DNA of 34,575 nucleotides from Burkholderiales bacterium (GTDB lineage Bacteria; Pseudomonadota; Gammaproteobacteria; Burkholderiales; Burkholderiaceae_C). Where the stretch lies: the NCBI GenBank assembly GCA_013044035.1, contig JABEVE010000066.1:1-34575 (forward strand), written 5' to 3'. The notes beneath the pieces are model-generated. The model ran no database searches. It worked only from the letters and a program-made list of their open reading frames with translations, and was not told the DNA's origin. Both the position numbers and the translations under genes were made by a program. Below, piece after piece: positions 7,373 to 15,583 of this stretch; the first letter of the stretch is position 1; every line of letters begins with the position of its first letter.

Positions 7373-8287
7373 TCAGGCCCGCATCAGGGTGGATTTGCCG
7401 AACAGGCTCTCGATCAAATCCACGGCAAGCTCGGCGGTGCGGTTGCGCATGTCGAATGCGGGGTTGAGCTCCATCACGTCGAGCGAGGCCAGGCGGCCGG
7501 AGTCGGCGATCATTTCCATGCACAACTGAGCCTCGCGGTAACTTGGCCCGCCGCGCACCGTGGTGCCGACGCCGGGTGCGATGCCGGGGTCGAGAAAGTC
7601 GACATCGAAGCTGACATGCAGATGGGTGTTGGCGTCCAGGCCGGCTAGCGCTTGATCCATGGTTTGGCGCATGCCGTGCTCGTCGATGTAGCGCATGTCA
7701 AACACCTCCAGGCCGACGCTGTGCACCAGGCGCTTTTCGCCCGCGTCCACGCTGCGGATGCCAATCTGGCGGATGCTGTCGGGCGCCATCGCGGGCACCT
7801 GGCCTGACAACTCGAGCAGTTCGCGCGGCCCATGGCCGCAAAGGCAGGCCACCGGCATGCCGTGGATATTGCCGCTGGGGGTAATGGCGCTGGTGTTGAA
7901 GTCCGCGTGAGCGTCCAGCCACAGGACGCGCACGCCGCGCCCCTGTTCGCGGCAATGGGCCGCCACGGCGCTGATGGAGCCAATGGCCAATGAATGATCG
8001 CCCCCGAGTAACACCGGCAGATCGCCCGCGCTCAGCGCCGCGCGCAATGCGGCGTACACCGTGCGGTTCCAGACCACCGTCTCGGGCAGATGGCGCCAGC
8101 CATTCACTGGCGGCAGCCAGGGGTTGGCGGGGCCACTCAGGTTGCCTTGGTCGTGCACACTCAGGCCCAGCCCCTCCAGAGCTTCGCGCACGCCCGCGAC
8201 GCGCATGGCCTCGGGGCCCATGGACGCGCCGCGCGCGCCGGCGCCGATGTCGGTGGGCGCGCCGATCAGGCGAATGGCTCGCTGCAT
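7373..8287 (-). CDS. rocF: Arginase
   Basis: Manganese-dependent arginase, hydrolysing L-arginine to ornithine and urea in the cytoplasm. The 304 residues are normal for the bacterial enzyme. All six metal-ligand positions are present: His98 (GGDHS), Asp125, His127 and Asp129 (DAHAD), and Asp228 and Asp230 (SFDVD). The substrate-loop residues NTSAITPSGNIHG (about 131-143) follow the arginase rather than the agmatinase pattern. The start at 8287 lies 14 bp after the stop of the LOG-family gene, so the two are probably one transcript. Its place among ald, amtB and Lrp genes suggests a nitrogen-scavenging neighbourhood. Confidence 0.93.
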   Translation of the reverse strand: MQRAIRLIGAPTDIGAGARGASMGPEAMRVAGVREALEGLGLSVHDQGNLSGPANPWLPPVNGWRHLPETVVWNRTVYAALRAALSAGDLPVLLGGDHSLAIGSISAVAAHCREQGRGVRVLWLDAHADFNTSAITPSGNIHGMPVACLCGHGPRELLELSGQVPAMAPDSIRQIGIRSVDAGEKRLVHSVGLEVFDMRYIDEHGMRQTMDQALAGLDANTHLHVSFDVDFLDPGIAPGVGTTVRGGPSYREAQLCMEMIADSGRLASLDVMELNPAFDMRNRTAELAVDLIESLFGKSTLMRA

Positions 8288-8301
8288 GGTGTGACCCGGG
8301 T

Positions 8302-9198
8302 TCAGTGGCTGTCGTTCTCGGCAGTTGCGCCGTTGTCCAGGCCCAACTCGCGCTGCAGGATGGCCCAGGCCTCGTCGGCAGTTTCGACAAAATGGAACAA
8401 TTCCAGGTCCTTGGCCGCAATCATGCCGGTTTGCACCAGGTGATCGAAATTGATGAGCGACGTCCAGAAAGCACGGTCGAATAGCAAGATCGGGCGCTTG
8501 CGCACCTTGCCGGTCTGTGTCAGCGTCAGCACCTCGAACAATTCATCCAGAGTGCCGAAACCCCCGGGGAAACACGCCAGCGCTACCGAGCGCATGAGGA
8601 AGTGCATCTTGCGCAGCGCGAAGTAATGGAACTGAAAGCACAGCTCGGGCGTGATGTAGGGATTGGGCTGCTCTTCGTGCGGTAGCACGATGTTCAGACC
8701 GATGCTCTGGCCGCCAGCCTCGTCCGCACCGCGGTTGCCCGCCTCCATCACCCCCGGGCCACCGCCCGTGACGACGACGATGGGCTGTTCCATGCTTCGG
8801 GAGGCCTGCGTCACGAGTGCGGCGAAACGCCGTGCCTCGTCGTAGTGGCGTGACATCTCCAGAGCCTCCCGGGCGCGCTCCAAGGCCGGCGTATCGCCTG
8901 CGGTCTCGGCCTGCTGCAGGCGCTCGCGGGCAAGCTCGGGCGCGAGGATGCGGGCACTGCCGAAGATCACGATGGTGGCTTCGATGCCATGCTCGCGCTG
9001 CACCATTTCAGGTTTGAGCAGTTCGAGCTGCATGCGCACCGGGCGCAGGTCGTCCTGCAGCAAAAAGGCGGTGTCGGTGAAGGCCAGACGGTAGCTGCTT
9101 TCCGGTCCGGCATAGCGCGATGGCGACTTGAATTTGGCAGCCTCTTCCACAGCCGAAGGGAAGTTGCGCGCTGCCAGATGCTTGCGATGTTTGTTCAT
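8302..9198 (-). CDS. LOG-family (TIGR00730-like) nucleotide 5'-monophosphate nucleosidase-like protein
   Basis: A 298-residue Rossmann-fold protein of the LOG family, often mislabelled lysine decarboxylase. The signatures are VVVTGGGPGVMEAGNRGA at about 141-158 and PGGFGTLDE at 211-219; the Arg and Glu in these are the catalytic residues of LOG enzymes. Characterised members cut the N-glycosidic bond of nucleoside monophosphates: cytokinin activation in plants, purine/pyrimidine nucleotide turnover by PpnN in bacteria. It is longer than plant LOG (about 215) because of an N-terminal extension and an insert rich in Glu/Arg (about 84-125). It precedes arginase by 14 bp. The substrate here is not known. 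Confidence 0.87.
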   Translation of the reverse strand: MNKHRKHLAARNFPSAVEEAAKFKSPSRYAGPESSYRLAFTDTAFLLQDDLRPVRMQLELLKPEMVQREHGIEATIVIFGSARILAPELARERLQQAETAGDTPALERAREALEMSRHYDEARRFAALVTQASRSMEQPIVVVTGGGPGVMEAGNRGADEAGGQSIGLNIVLPHEEQPNPYITPELCFQFHYFALRKMHFLMRSVALACFPGGFGTLDELFEVLTLTQTGKVRKRPILLFDRAFWTSLINFDHLVQTGMIAAKDLELFHFVETADEAWAILQRELGLDNGATAENDSH

Positions 9199-9288
9199 GC
9201 TGCGAGCTTAGCGCGATGCGCAACGCCCGTTGCGCCTTGGGTGCACGAGCTCGACATGAACGCCCGCCTGCACGATGCACGCAGGTGC

Positions 9289-10110
9289 TCAGCTTTTGGG
9301 TTTGCGCGGCTTGCGCCGCTGTCCGGCCATGAGGGGGTCGTACCAGGCGCGTGGCAGCACATGCAGCAGCTTGCTTACCACCGCCATCGGCCAGGGAATG
9401 GTGGCATAGGCTCGGCCAGCATCGATGGCGCGCAGCGCGCGGCGCGCAAAAGCGTCAGGCTGCAGGAGAAAAGGCATGGGAAATGGGTTGTCAGCCGTGA
9501 GTGGCGTGGCGACGTAGCCGGGACTGATGGTGACCACGCGCACGCCCGAGTCGCGCAATTCCACGCGCAGGCTCTCCAGCGCATGAATCAGCGCCGCCTT
9601 GCTCGCGCAGTAAGCCGCGTGCCCCGGCAGGCCGCGCACGCCGGCAACACTGGCAACGCCCACCAGCGTGCCGTTGCCGCGCGCGCGCATGGGTGTAATG
9701 AAGGGTGCCAGAGTGGCCAAGGCCGCCAGCCAGTTGCTGTCCATCACCTCGCGCGCCACAGCCAAGTCCTCCGCGCGCGCCAGGTCCACGCCATGGCTGA
9801 TGCCGGCGTTGGCGATGACCACCTGCGGGCAGCCCCAGGCTTGCACCAGGGCGCCGGCTTGCTCGCGCCAGGCTTCGGTCTGCAACAAATCGAGCGGGAT
9901 GAGGCGTATGCGCATCGGGTCCACGGTTTGCAGGCCCTGCGCCTGGGCACAGGCTTTGGCGGTTGCGCCCAATGCATCGGCCCTGCGGCCCACCAGAACC
10001 AGCCTCCAGCCCTGCACGGCATAGGCTTGCGCAAGCGCCGCGCCGATCCCGCTGGATGCGCCGGTGATGAGGGCCGTGGGTGGATGCGCGGCGTCGGTTC
10101 GGGTGTTCAT
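9289..10110 (-). CDS. Short-chain dehydrogenase/reductase
   Basis: A 273-residue classical SDR. The NAD(P) motif TGASSGIG is at 16-23 and NAG at 101-103. The catalytic Ser154, Tyr167 and Lys171 (YCASK) are present. SPGYVATPL at about 196-204 is the usual post-catalytic loop. RR at 42-43 after the second strand suggests preference for NADP. The ATG at 10110 has AGGA upstream, and the family N-terminus fits there better than the longer frame. It lies 102 bp after lptC on the same strand, where lptA would be expected. The substrate is unknown; the hydrophobic C-terminus (VSKLLHVLPRAWYDPLM) is seen in membrane-associated lipid-type SDRs. Confidence 0.88.
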   Translation of the reverse strand: MNTRTDAAHPPTALITGASSGIGAALAQAYAVQGWRLVLVGRRADALGATAKACAQAQGLQTVDPMRIRLIPLDLLQTEAWREQAGALVQAWGCPQVVIANAGISHGVDLARAEDLAVAREVMDSNWLAALATLAPFITPMRARGNGTLVGVASVAGVRGLPGHAAYCASKAALIHALESLRVELRDSGVRVVTISPGYVATPLTADNPFPMPFLLQPDAFARRALRAIDAGRAYATIPWPMAVVSKLLHVLPRAWYDPLMAGQRRKPRKPKS

Positions 10111-10212
10111 GGGCGAGGTCCTGCTGGAAACAATCGTAAGCCCGCGCAGACTTTTGTCGTGCTGGCGCCATGCGCTCTCGGTCACGGCGCCATGCGCTGC
10201 GCACGGCGGCAG

Positions 10213-10809
10213 TCAACCTCCCGCGCCCACCAGCTTGCCGTTCACCTTGCCCTGCATGGCGAACGTGCCGTCCAGCCCGTTCATCTCCAGGCTGCCGCCG
10301 GAGAACACCGTGCCGCCCCGCTGCACCGTGGTTGGACGGCTCGACGAGAGTCGCTGGGCATTGGGAAAAATGTTGAGAAAGTCGCTGCGCACGATGAGTG
10401 GCGGCGCTCCAGGCACGGTGCGATGCACCACCGCGTCACCAAGCAATTGCACGTTGCTGGCGTCGGCGTTGCTGATGCCGTTCTGCGCATGCGCGGTTGT
10501 CATCACACCCTGCGGGCTCAGGGCGCGCAACACCGGACGGGTGATGTGCACGGTGTCATTGCCGGGGATGTGCTGCATCGCCGTGCCGCTGAGCTGGGCG
10601 GTGAGCTGGCCCTGGGCGTTGAACGAACTGGTGTGAAAGTCGTGCAGAAAATAATCGGGTTTTTGTGGTGGCTCTGGCACGCCGCCCGGGCCGCGTCCGG
10701 CATGCATGGCTTCACGCGCCACCCACCAGCTGAACGCGGCCAGCAGCACCATCAACAGCGGCGGCAAGAAGGTGGACATGCGGCGCCACAGGCGCATCCA
10801 GCGTGACAT
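10213..10809 (-). CDS. lptC: LPS export ABC transporter periplasmic protein LptC
   Basis: LptC is the bitopic inner-membrane protein that passes LPS from the LptBFG transporter to the LptA periplasmic bridge. The 198 residues have one N-terminal transmembrane helix (FLPPLLMVLLAAFSWWVARE, about 14-33) and then a periplasmic beta-jellyroll. The typical motif PDYFLHDFHTSSFNAQG is at about 50-66. A GGAG seven bases before the ATG supports this start. The gene begins only 3 bp after the kdsC stop, so translation is probably linked. The expected next genes lptA and lptB are absent; an SDR follows instead. Confidence 0.9.
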   Translation of the reverse strand: MSRWMRLWRRMSTFLPPLLMVLLAAFSWWVAREAMHAGRGPGGVPEPPQKPDYFLHDFHTSSFNAQGQLTAQLSGTAMQHIPGNDTVHITRPVLRALSPQGVMTTAHAQNGISNADASNVQLLGDAVVHRTVPGAPPLIVRSDFLNIFPNAQRLSSSRPTTVQRGGTVFSGGSLEMNGLDGTFAMQGKVNGKLVGAGG

Positions 10810-10812
10810 GTG

Positions 10813-11448
10813 TCAACTCCCCCGGAGTGGCGAGGTCGACAAGAGCGTTGGCTTGACCTGGCTCTCCTCCTCGCCTGCGATGGCCTGCTCGAGCAGGCGG
10901 CGATACGCACCTTGCGCCACCAGCAGAAGATCGCAGACTTCGCGCACGGCGCCGAAACCGGCCGCAGCCGTCGTGCGGTAATGCACCCGCGCCAGCACTT
11001 CGGGATGAGCCACGGGCGGGCAGGCCGCGAATTGCGCGCGCGCCAGCAATGGCAGGTCGGGCCAGTCGTCCCCCATCACGGCGGCCTGCTCCCAGCGCAG
11101 ACCCAGTTCGCGCAGAAGGTCCTCGGCCCCGGGAAGCTTGCGCGACTTGCCGAGCACGGCATGGGCCTCCAGCCCCAGCTCGCGCAGACGCTCGCGCAGC
11201 GGTGGGCTGTCGCGGCCCGACACCACCACCGGCCGCACGCCGCTTGCGGCCAGCAGTCTGAGGCCATGGCCGTCGAGCGTGGAGAAGCGCTTGATGACTT
11301 CGCCGCCCTCGCCCACCAGCAGATCACCAGGGGTGAGCACGCCGTCGACGTCCAGCAGGAGGACGCGCACGGCTTGCGCCCGCAGCAGGACTTCGGCATC
11401 GAAGTTCAAACACGGGTGGGTATCGCAGGTCACGGGGATGGGCGTCAT
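10813..11448 (-). CDS. kdsC: 3-deoxy-D-manno-octulosonate 8-phosphate phosphatase (KdsC)
   Basis: HAD-superfamily phosphatase that releases Kdo from Kdo-8-phosphate for lipopolysaccharide core synthesis. Motif I is DVDGVLT at 33-39, with nucleophile Asp33 and acid/base Asp35. VVVSGRD at 74-80 is motif II, Lys101 (GKSRK) lies near motif III, and GDDWPD at 126-131 is motif IV. It is a cap-less HAD, as in KdsC tetramers. The 211 residues are slightly more than usual (about 180) because of an N-terminal extension. It lies between kdsD (14 bp gap) and lptC (3 bp gap). Confidence 0.93.
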   Translation of the reverse strand: MTPIPVTCDTHPCLNFDAEVLLRAQAVRVLLLDVDGVLTPGDLLVGEGGEVIKRFSTLDGHGLRLLAASGVRPVVVSGRDSPPLRERLRELGLEAHAVLGKSRKLPGAEDLLRELGLRWEQAAVMGDDWPDLPLLARAQFAACPPVAHPEVLARVHYRTTAAAGFGAVREVCDLLLVAQGAYRRLLEQAIAGEEESQVKPTLLSTSPLRGS

Positions 11449-11462
11449 GGCTGGCTCGGCGT

Positions 11463-12461
11463 TCAGACCACCTTGGCTGCGAATAGATCGTGCATGTTCA
11501 GTGCGCCGATGGGCTGGTTGTGCAGGTCCACCACCAGCATCTGGTTGACGCGGTGCTGCTCCATCATCTGCACCGCCTCGACGGCCAGCGCACCCGCGCC
11601 GATGGTGCGCGGATTCGGGTGCATGGCTTGGCCGGCCGAGAGCAGGCGAAGGTCCACGCCGCGTTCCAGCAGGCGCCGCAAGTCGCCATCGGTGATGACG
11701 CCGAGCAGCGCGCCGGCATCGTCCACCACCGCGGTCATGCCCAGGCCCTTGCGCGTCATCTCCAGCAGGGCGGCGGAAAACGGCGCGGCCTGCCCGACGC
11801 GCGGCACGGCGTCGCCGGTGCGCATCACGTCGGCCACATGGGTGAGCAGCTTGCGCCCCAGGCTGCCGCCGGGATGGGTGCGGGCGAAATCATCGGGGCC
11901 GAAGCCGCGCGCATCCAACAGCGCCACGGCCAGTGCGTCGCCCAGAGCCAACTGCGCGGTGGTGCTGGCCGTGGGCGCGAGGTTCATCGGGCAGGCTTCC
12001 TGCTCCACGGCGCAGTCGAGGTGAATGTCGGCATGCTGGGCCAGGGTGGAATCGACGCGCCCGGTGATGGTGATGAGCTTGGCGCCCAGGCGCTTGATCA
12101 GCGGCACGATGCGCACCAGCTCCTCGCTCTCGCCTGAGTTGGACAGGGCGATGAACACATCGGCATCGGTCACCATCCCCAGGTCGCCGTGGCTGGCATC
12201 AGCCGGGTGGACGAAATAAGCCGGAGTCCCGGTGGACGCCAGCGTGGCCGCGAGCTTGCGGGCGATATGCCCGCTCTTGCCCATGCCCGAGACCACGACG
12301 CGACCGCTGCAGGCCAGGATGCAGCGCATGGCCGCGGTGAATGCATCGGCCAGCGGCGCTTGGCCGATGCGCTCGGCGAGTGTCAGCACGGCAGCGGCTT
12401 CGATCTCCAGGGTGTTGCGCCCCAGGCGCAGGGCTTGTTCGGGATGGAAGATGGGTTTCAT
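11463..12461 (-). CDS. kdsD: D-arabinose 5-phosphate isomerase (KdsD/KpsF)
   Basis: Interconverts ribulose 5-phosphate and arabinose 5-phosphate, the first committed supply step for Kdo. The 332 residues hold a SIS domain (about 40-175; VVVSGMGKSGHIARKLAATLASTGTPA in pieces, then SNSGESEEL at 107-115) and two CBS domains (about 205-260 and 270-325). His91 in ASHGDLG and Glu114 are in the conserved active-site regions. The ATG at 12461 is the family start. No Shine-Dalgarno precedes it; instead a TATACT box lies eight bases upstream, suggesting a leaderless or nearly leaderless mRNA. First gene of the kdsD-kdsC-lptC unit. Confidence 0.95.
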   Translation of the reverse strand: MKPIFHPEQALRLGRNTLEIEAAAVLTLAERIGQAPLADAFTAAMRCILACSGRVVVSGMGKSGHIARKLAATLASTGTPAYFVHPADASHGDLGMVTDADVFIALSNSGESEELVRIVPLIKRLGAKLITITGRVDSTLAQHADIHLDCAVEQEACPMNLAPTASTTAQLALGDALAVALLDARGFGPDDFARTHPGGSLGRKLLTHVADVMRTGDAVPRVGQAAPFSAALLEMTRKGLGMTAVVDDAGALLGVITDGDLRRLLERGVDLRLLSAGQAMHPNPRTIGAGALAVEAVQMMEQHRVNQMLVVDLHNQPIGALNMHDLFAAKVV

Positions 12462-12469
12462 CGAGGGGC

Positions 12470-12475
12470 AGTATA
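12470..12475 (-). promoter_or_regulatory. -10 box (TATACT) placing the kdsD transcript start at or next to its ATG
   Basis: The minus strand reads TATACT with eight bases between it and the kdsD ATG. By normal spacing, transcription would start one or two bases before the ATG. No convincing -35 is visible at 17 bp. Confidence 0.4.
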
Positions 12476-12532
12476 GGCAGCGGGTGCCGTTTGGGGTGGC
12501 GGCTGAACGGTGCCGCGCGGACGGGCCTGGCC

Positions 12533-13912
12533 CTACTGCGAGCTTGGCGCATGCAGACGATCCTGTGTCTCCACCACGCGGCGCAACCACACCAGCATCA
12601 GCACGCCGGGGGCCGAGGCGACCACGGTGAACAGGTAAAAATGCGGCCACCCCCAGGCTTGCACCAGATAGCCGGTGGCCGGACCGACATACACCCGACC
12701 GACCGCCGACAGCGCCGACAACAGCGCGAACTGGGTGGCCGAGAAGCGGGTGTCGCACAGCGCCGACAGGAAGGCGACGAAAGCCGCCGTGCCCATGCCC
12801 CCGGTGAAATTCTCGATGCCCACCGCAGCGCCCATCAACAGCAGGTTGGACGGCAGCACCGCCAGCCCCCAGTACGCCAGATTCGACAAGCCCTGGGCGA
12901 TGCCGAACCACACCAGCGCACGCCACAAACCCAGTCGCGCCAACAGCGCGCCGCCGAGCAGGGCACCGACGATGGTGGTGGCCAGACCCATGGTCTTGTA
13001 CACCAGCCCGACTTCAGCCGGGGTGTAACCGGCCCCGCGAATCAGGAAGGTGGTGGACAGCGCCCCGGCAAAGGCGTCCCCCAGCTTGTACAGCACGATG
13101 GCAACCAGCAGCGCCACCGCGCCCCGGCGCGAAAAAAATTCACGCGCCGGTTCCACCACCGCGGCGGCCAGACTGCGCGGTGGGGTGATGTGGCCGGGCG
13201 TGGGTGGCGCGAACAGCGTGACCAGCATGAGCGTGGCCATGAGCATCGCCATCAGCGCGTACATGCCGCGCCAGCCCAGGTATTCGGCCGCCAGCCACAG
13301 CCCCAGCCCACCCGACACCAGCATCGCCATGCGGTAACCCAGCACGGCCACAGCTGCGCCGGCGCCACGTTCCTCGGGCGGCAGCAGATCGGTGCGGTAG
13401 GCGTCGATGACGATGTCTTGCGACGCCGAAAAGAAGGCCACGGCCACCGCCAGCAGGCCGACGGGAACGAGGCGCATCTCGCGGGCGGCGACGCCGAGCG
13501 CAGACGCCGCATGCTCGAGTCCGGGCCAGACCATGGCGGCCCCCGGCGCCGGTATGCCGACCAGCGCCATCGCGCCGAGACTTGCCGCCAGCGCCAGTTG
13601 CATCAGCAGCAGCCAGCCGCGCCGCCGTCCCAGCCAGCGCGCCAGCAGCGGTGGGTGGATGCGGTCCATGCCCGGCGCCCAGAGAAACTTGAACACATAA
13701 GCCTGTCCGATGAGCGTGGCGAAGCCGATGGCTTTCAGGCTCACACCCTCCACCGTCAACCAGGCCTGCAAGGTGCCGGCCGTCAGCGCCAACGGCAAAC
13801 CGGACGCGAAGCCCAGCAGCAGCAAGGCGGCCATGCGGCGATTGCCGAACACCTGGCGCAGCAAATGCCACGACGGCGTTTGTCGAGTGGCGGCAGGGGC
13901 GGGGGCTGACAT
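12533..13912 (-). CDS. ampG: AmpG-like muropeptide MFS permease
   Basis: A 459-residue major-facilitator protein of the AmpG family, which imports GlcNAc-anhydroMurNAc peptides released from peptidoglycan for recycling. The N-terminal signature is clear: LLGFASGLPLALTAGTLQAWLT (about 32-53, in pieces) and KFLWAPGMDR at 75-84. About 12 to 14 hydrophobic helices follow. AmpG also shapes beta-lactamase induction where AmpC/AmpR exist; none is seen here. The ATG at 13912 fits the family N-terminus. Its stop lies 71 bp upstream of the kdsD start on the same strand. It is divergent from pyrE. Confidence 0.88.
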   Translation of the reverse strand: MSAPAPAATRQTPSWHLLRQVFGNRRMAALLLLGFASGLPLALTAGTLQAWLTVEGVSLKAIGFATLIGQAYVFKFLWAPGMDRIHPPLLARWLGRRRGWLLLMQLALAASLGAMALVGIPAPGAAMVWPGLEHAASALGVAAREMRLVPVGLLAVAVAFFSASQDIVIDAYRTDLLPPEERGAGAAVAVLGYRMAMLVSGGLGLWLAAEYLGWRGMYALMAMLMATLMLVTLFAPPTPGHITPPRSLAAAVVEPAREFFSRRGAVALLVAIVLYKLGDAFAGALSTTFLIRGAGYTPAEVGLVYKTMGLATTIVGALLGGALLARLGLWRALVWFGIAQGLSNLAYWGLAVLPSNLLLMGAAVGIENFTGGMGTAAFVAFLSALCDTRFSATQFALLSALSAVGRVYVGPATGYLVQAWGWPHFYLFTVVASAPGVLMLVWLRRVVETQDRLHAPSSQ

Positions 13913-14018
13913 GCGTGGTGGAAGGGACAGGCCGTAGCATAGCCTCCGGTCACGCGCGTACTGCCTCCGCATGGCGCCGCATGGACGTGACCGTTCCCGC
14001 CTCTTACCGCTTCCAGCC

Positions 14019-14714
14019 ATGTCGCCAGCACCCGAACCCGTCCGCGCCCCGCCCAACACGATTGCCCAGGACTTCGTGCGCTTTGCCGTTGACAGCGGCG
14101 TCATCCGCTTCGGTGCGTTCGTCACCAAAGCTGGGCGCGACACGCCCTATTTTTTCAATGCCGGACTGTTCAACGACGGTCTCAAGCTCGGCCGTCTGGC
14201 CGGGTTCTACGCCGACGCACTGCTGGCCAGCGGTGTGGAATTCGACATGCTCTACGGCCCCGCGTACAAGGGTATCGCCCTGGCCGCCGCCGTGGCCATC
14301 GAACTGGCGCGGCGCGGACGCAACGTGCCCTTCGCCTACAACCGCAAAGAGGCCAAGGACCACGGCGAAGGGGGCAGCCTCGTGGGTGCGCCGGTGACCG
14401 GGCGCGTGGTGATTGTGGACGACGTGATTTCCGCGGGCACCGCCATCGGCGAATCGGTTCGCCTCTTGCGGTCGGCCAGCGCCACTCCTGCGGCCGTGCT
14501 CATTGCCCTGGACCGGCAGGAAAAGGCTGCGATCGGCGGCCAGACCCTGGAGCAGTCGGCCGTGCAGCATGTGCAGACGACCCATGGTTTGCCGGTGGTG
14601 GCCATTGCCAACCTCGACGCCCTGCTCGCCATGCTGGGCGCAGCGCAGGACGCGCAACTCACCCAGTGGTTGCCGCAGGTGAGCGATTACCGCACGCGTT
14701 ACGGCGTGTCGTAG
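14019..14714 (+). CDS. pyrE: Orotate phosphoribosyltransferase
   Basis: Transfers the ribose phosphate of PRPP to orotate to form OMP in de novo pyrimidine synthesis. 231 residues. The PRPP motif VVIVDDVISAGTA is at 130-142. The flexible catalytic loop NRKEAKDHGEGG is at 108-119, with Lys110, Lys113 and His115. The N-terminal FGAFVTKAGRDTPYFFNAG (32-49, in pieces) supplies the orotate-binding Lys and Phe residues. The ATG at 14019 matches the family N-terminus. It stands alone, divergent from ampG. Confidence 0.95.
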   Translation: MSPAPEPVRAPPNTIAQDFVRFAVDSGVIRFGAFVTKAGRDTPYFFNAGLFNDGLKLGRLAGFYADALLASGVEFDMLYGPAYKGIALAAAVAIELARRGRNVPFAYNRKEAKDHGEGGSLVGAPVTGRVVIVDDVISAGTAIGESVRLLRSASATPAAVLIALDRQEKAAIGGQTLEQSAVQHVQTTHGLPVVAIANLDALLAMLGAAQDAQLTQWLPQVSDYRTRYGVS

Positions 14715-14903
14715 GCCCGGCCACCACGGTGCGCGTGTCGCCCCGCAGTGACACTGCAAACACCGACAAATCAACCACTTAACCATGGCAGTCGAAGCGC
14801 TGTCGGGTCATGGCGACGCTGTGGCGCGTCCCGCGACCCCCGCGACCGTGCCGATGGCCGCGATACGTCCTCAAGCTTTTGATTTGCAAAGTTTTTTCGT
14901 GCG

Positions 14904-14919
14904 TGGCACGGGGCTTGCG
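14904..14919 (+). promoter_or_regulatory. Near-consensus sigma-54 promoter of the BON-domain gene
   Basis: TGGCACGGGGCTTGCG matches TGGCACG-N4-TTGCW at every base but the last. GG and GC are exactly ten bases apart. The predicted start is base 14930, giving a 45-nt leader before the ATG at 14975. An enhancer-binding protein would be required; its site is not obvious in the 190 bp upstream. Confidence 0.8.
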
Positions 14920-14974
14920 GCATGCAGGCCGAGCAGCACTTTGGCTGCTGACACTGCCCACGAAGGAATCCGTT

Positions 14975-15397
14975 ATGACGACCAACTCTCGCCTTGGCAA
15001 CATCATTCCTGTCACCGGCGCCACGCTGATCGCGCTCGCGCTGAGTGGCGTGAGAGCGCAGGCTGCCGTCCTGCAACAGACGCCCGCTCCGATGCCCTCG
15101 GCGTTGCAGCCGCAACCCGGCATGCAGGGCCAGACCAGCGGCGCCACGTCGTCGCGCAGCCCCGGGGAAAGTGCCGCCAAATCCCTGGACGATGCGCTCA
15201 TCACCACCAAGGTGAAGGCCAAACTGCTCGAAGACCAGTCACTCAAGAGCCTGCAAATCCATGTGACGACGCTCAAGAGCGTGGTCCATTTGACCGGGAA
15301 CGTCGCCCATGCCAAGGACGTGTCACACGCCGTGCAGCTTGCCCAGGCCCTACCCGACGTGAAAATGGTGATGTCCGACCTGCAAGTCCAAGGCTAA
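14975..15397 (+). CDS. Exported BON-domain protein (OsmY-like)
   Basis: A 140-residue protein with a Sec-type signal (about 1-30, ending VRAQA-A). A Pro/Gln/Ser-rich linker (31-68) leads to one BON domain (about 72-138; LDDALITTKVKAKLLEDQSL, then the glycine of LTGNVAHAKD). BON domains bind membranes or surfaces in proteins such as OsmY and Kbp. OsmY has two BON domains; this has one. AAGGA lies eight bases before the ATG. A strong sigma-54 promoter lies 56 bp upstream, so expression is probably tied to nitrogen, stress or another RpoN signal. No operon partner is visible. Confidence 0.87.
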   Translation: MTTNSRLGNIIPVTGATLIALALSGVRAQAAVLQQTPAPMPSALQPQPGMQGQTSGATSSRSPGESAAKSLDDALITTKVKAKLLEDQSLKSLQIHVTTLKSVVHLTGNVAHAKDVSHAVQLAQALPDVKMVMSDLQVQG

Positions 15398-15530
15398 AGC
15401 ACCGGGCCTCCTGTTCAGGGCCTCATCCGCCGCTGAGGTTGGCCTGGGGGGGGTGGACGCGAGAGACGGCAGGGAGCGTGGGGATTCTGCGGGCCAGAGC
15501 CCACGCGCTCATGATGGGTTTGGACTTTTA

Positions 15531-15549
15531 GAGAATAAGAATCGTTATG
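15531..15549 (+). promoter_or_regulatory. Fur-box-like site before the PepSY/cytochrome b561 pair
   Basis: GAGAATAAGAATCGTTATG matches the 19-bp Fur consensus GATAATGATAATCATTATC at 14 positions. It overlaps a good -10 box, TATGAT at 15546-15551, and lies 34 bp before the PepSY ATG. A TTGGAC at 15520-15525 could be the -35, though the spacer would be 20 bp. Confidence 0.6.
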
Positions 15550-15583
15550 ATTTGAATCATCTTGTCACCGACGTTCACAACCC

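Noticed and set aside
8989-10806. 605-codon open frame on the plus strand
   Set aside because: Antisense shadow of the LOG, SDR and lptC genes; GC-rich DNA keeps such frames open. The minus-strand genes carry clear family motifs.
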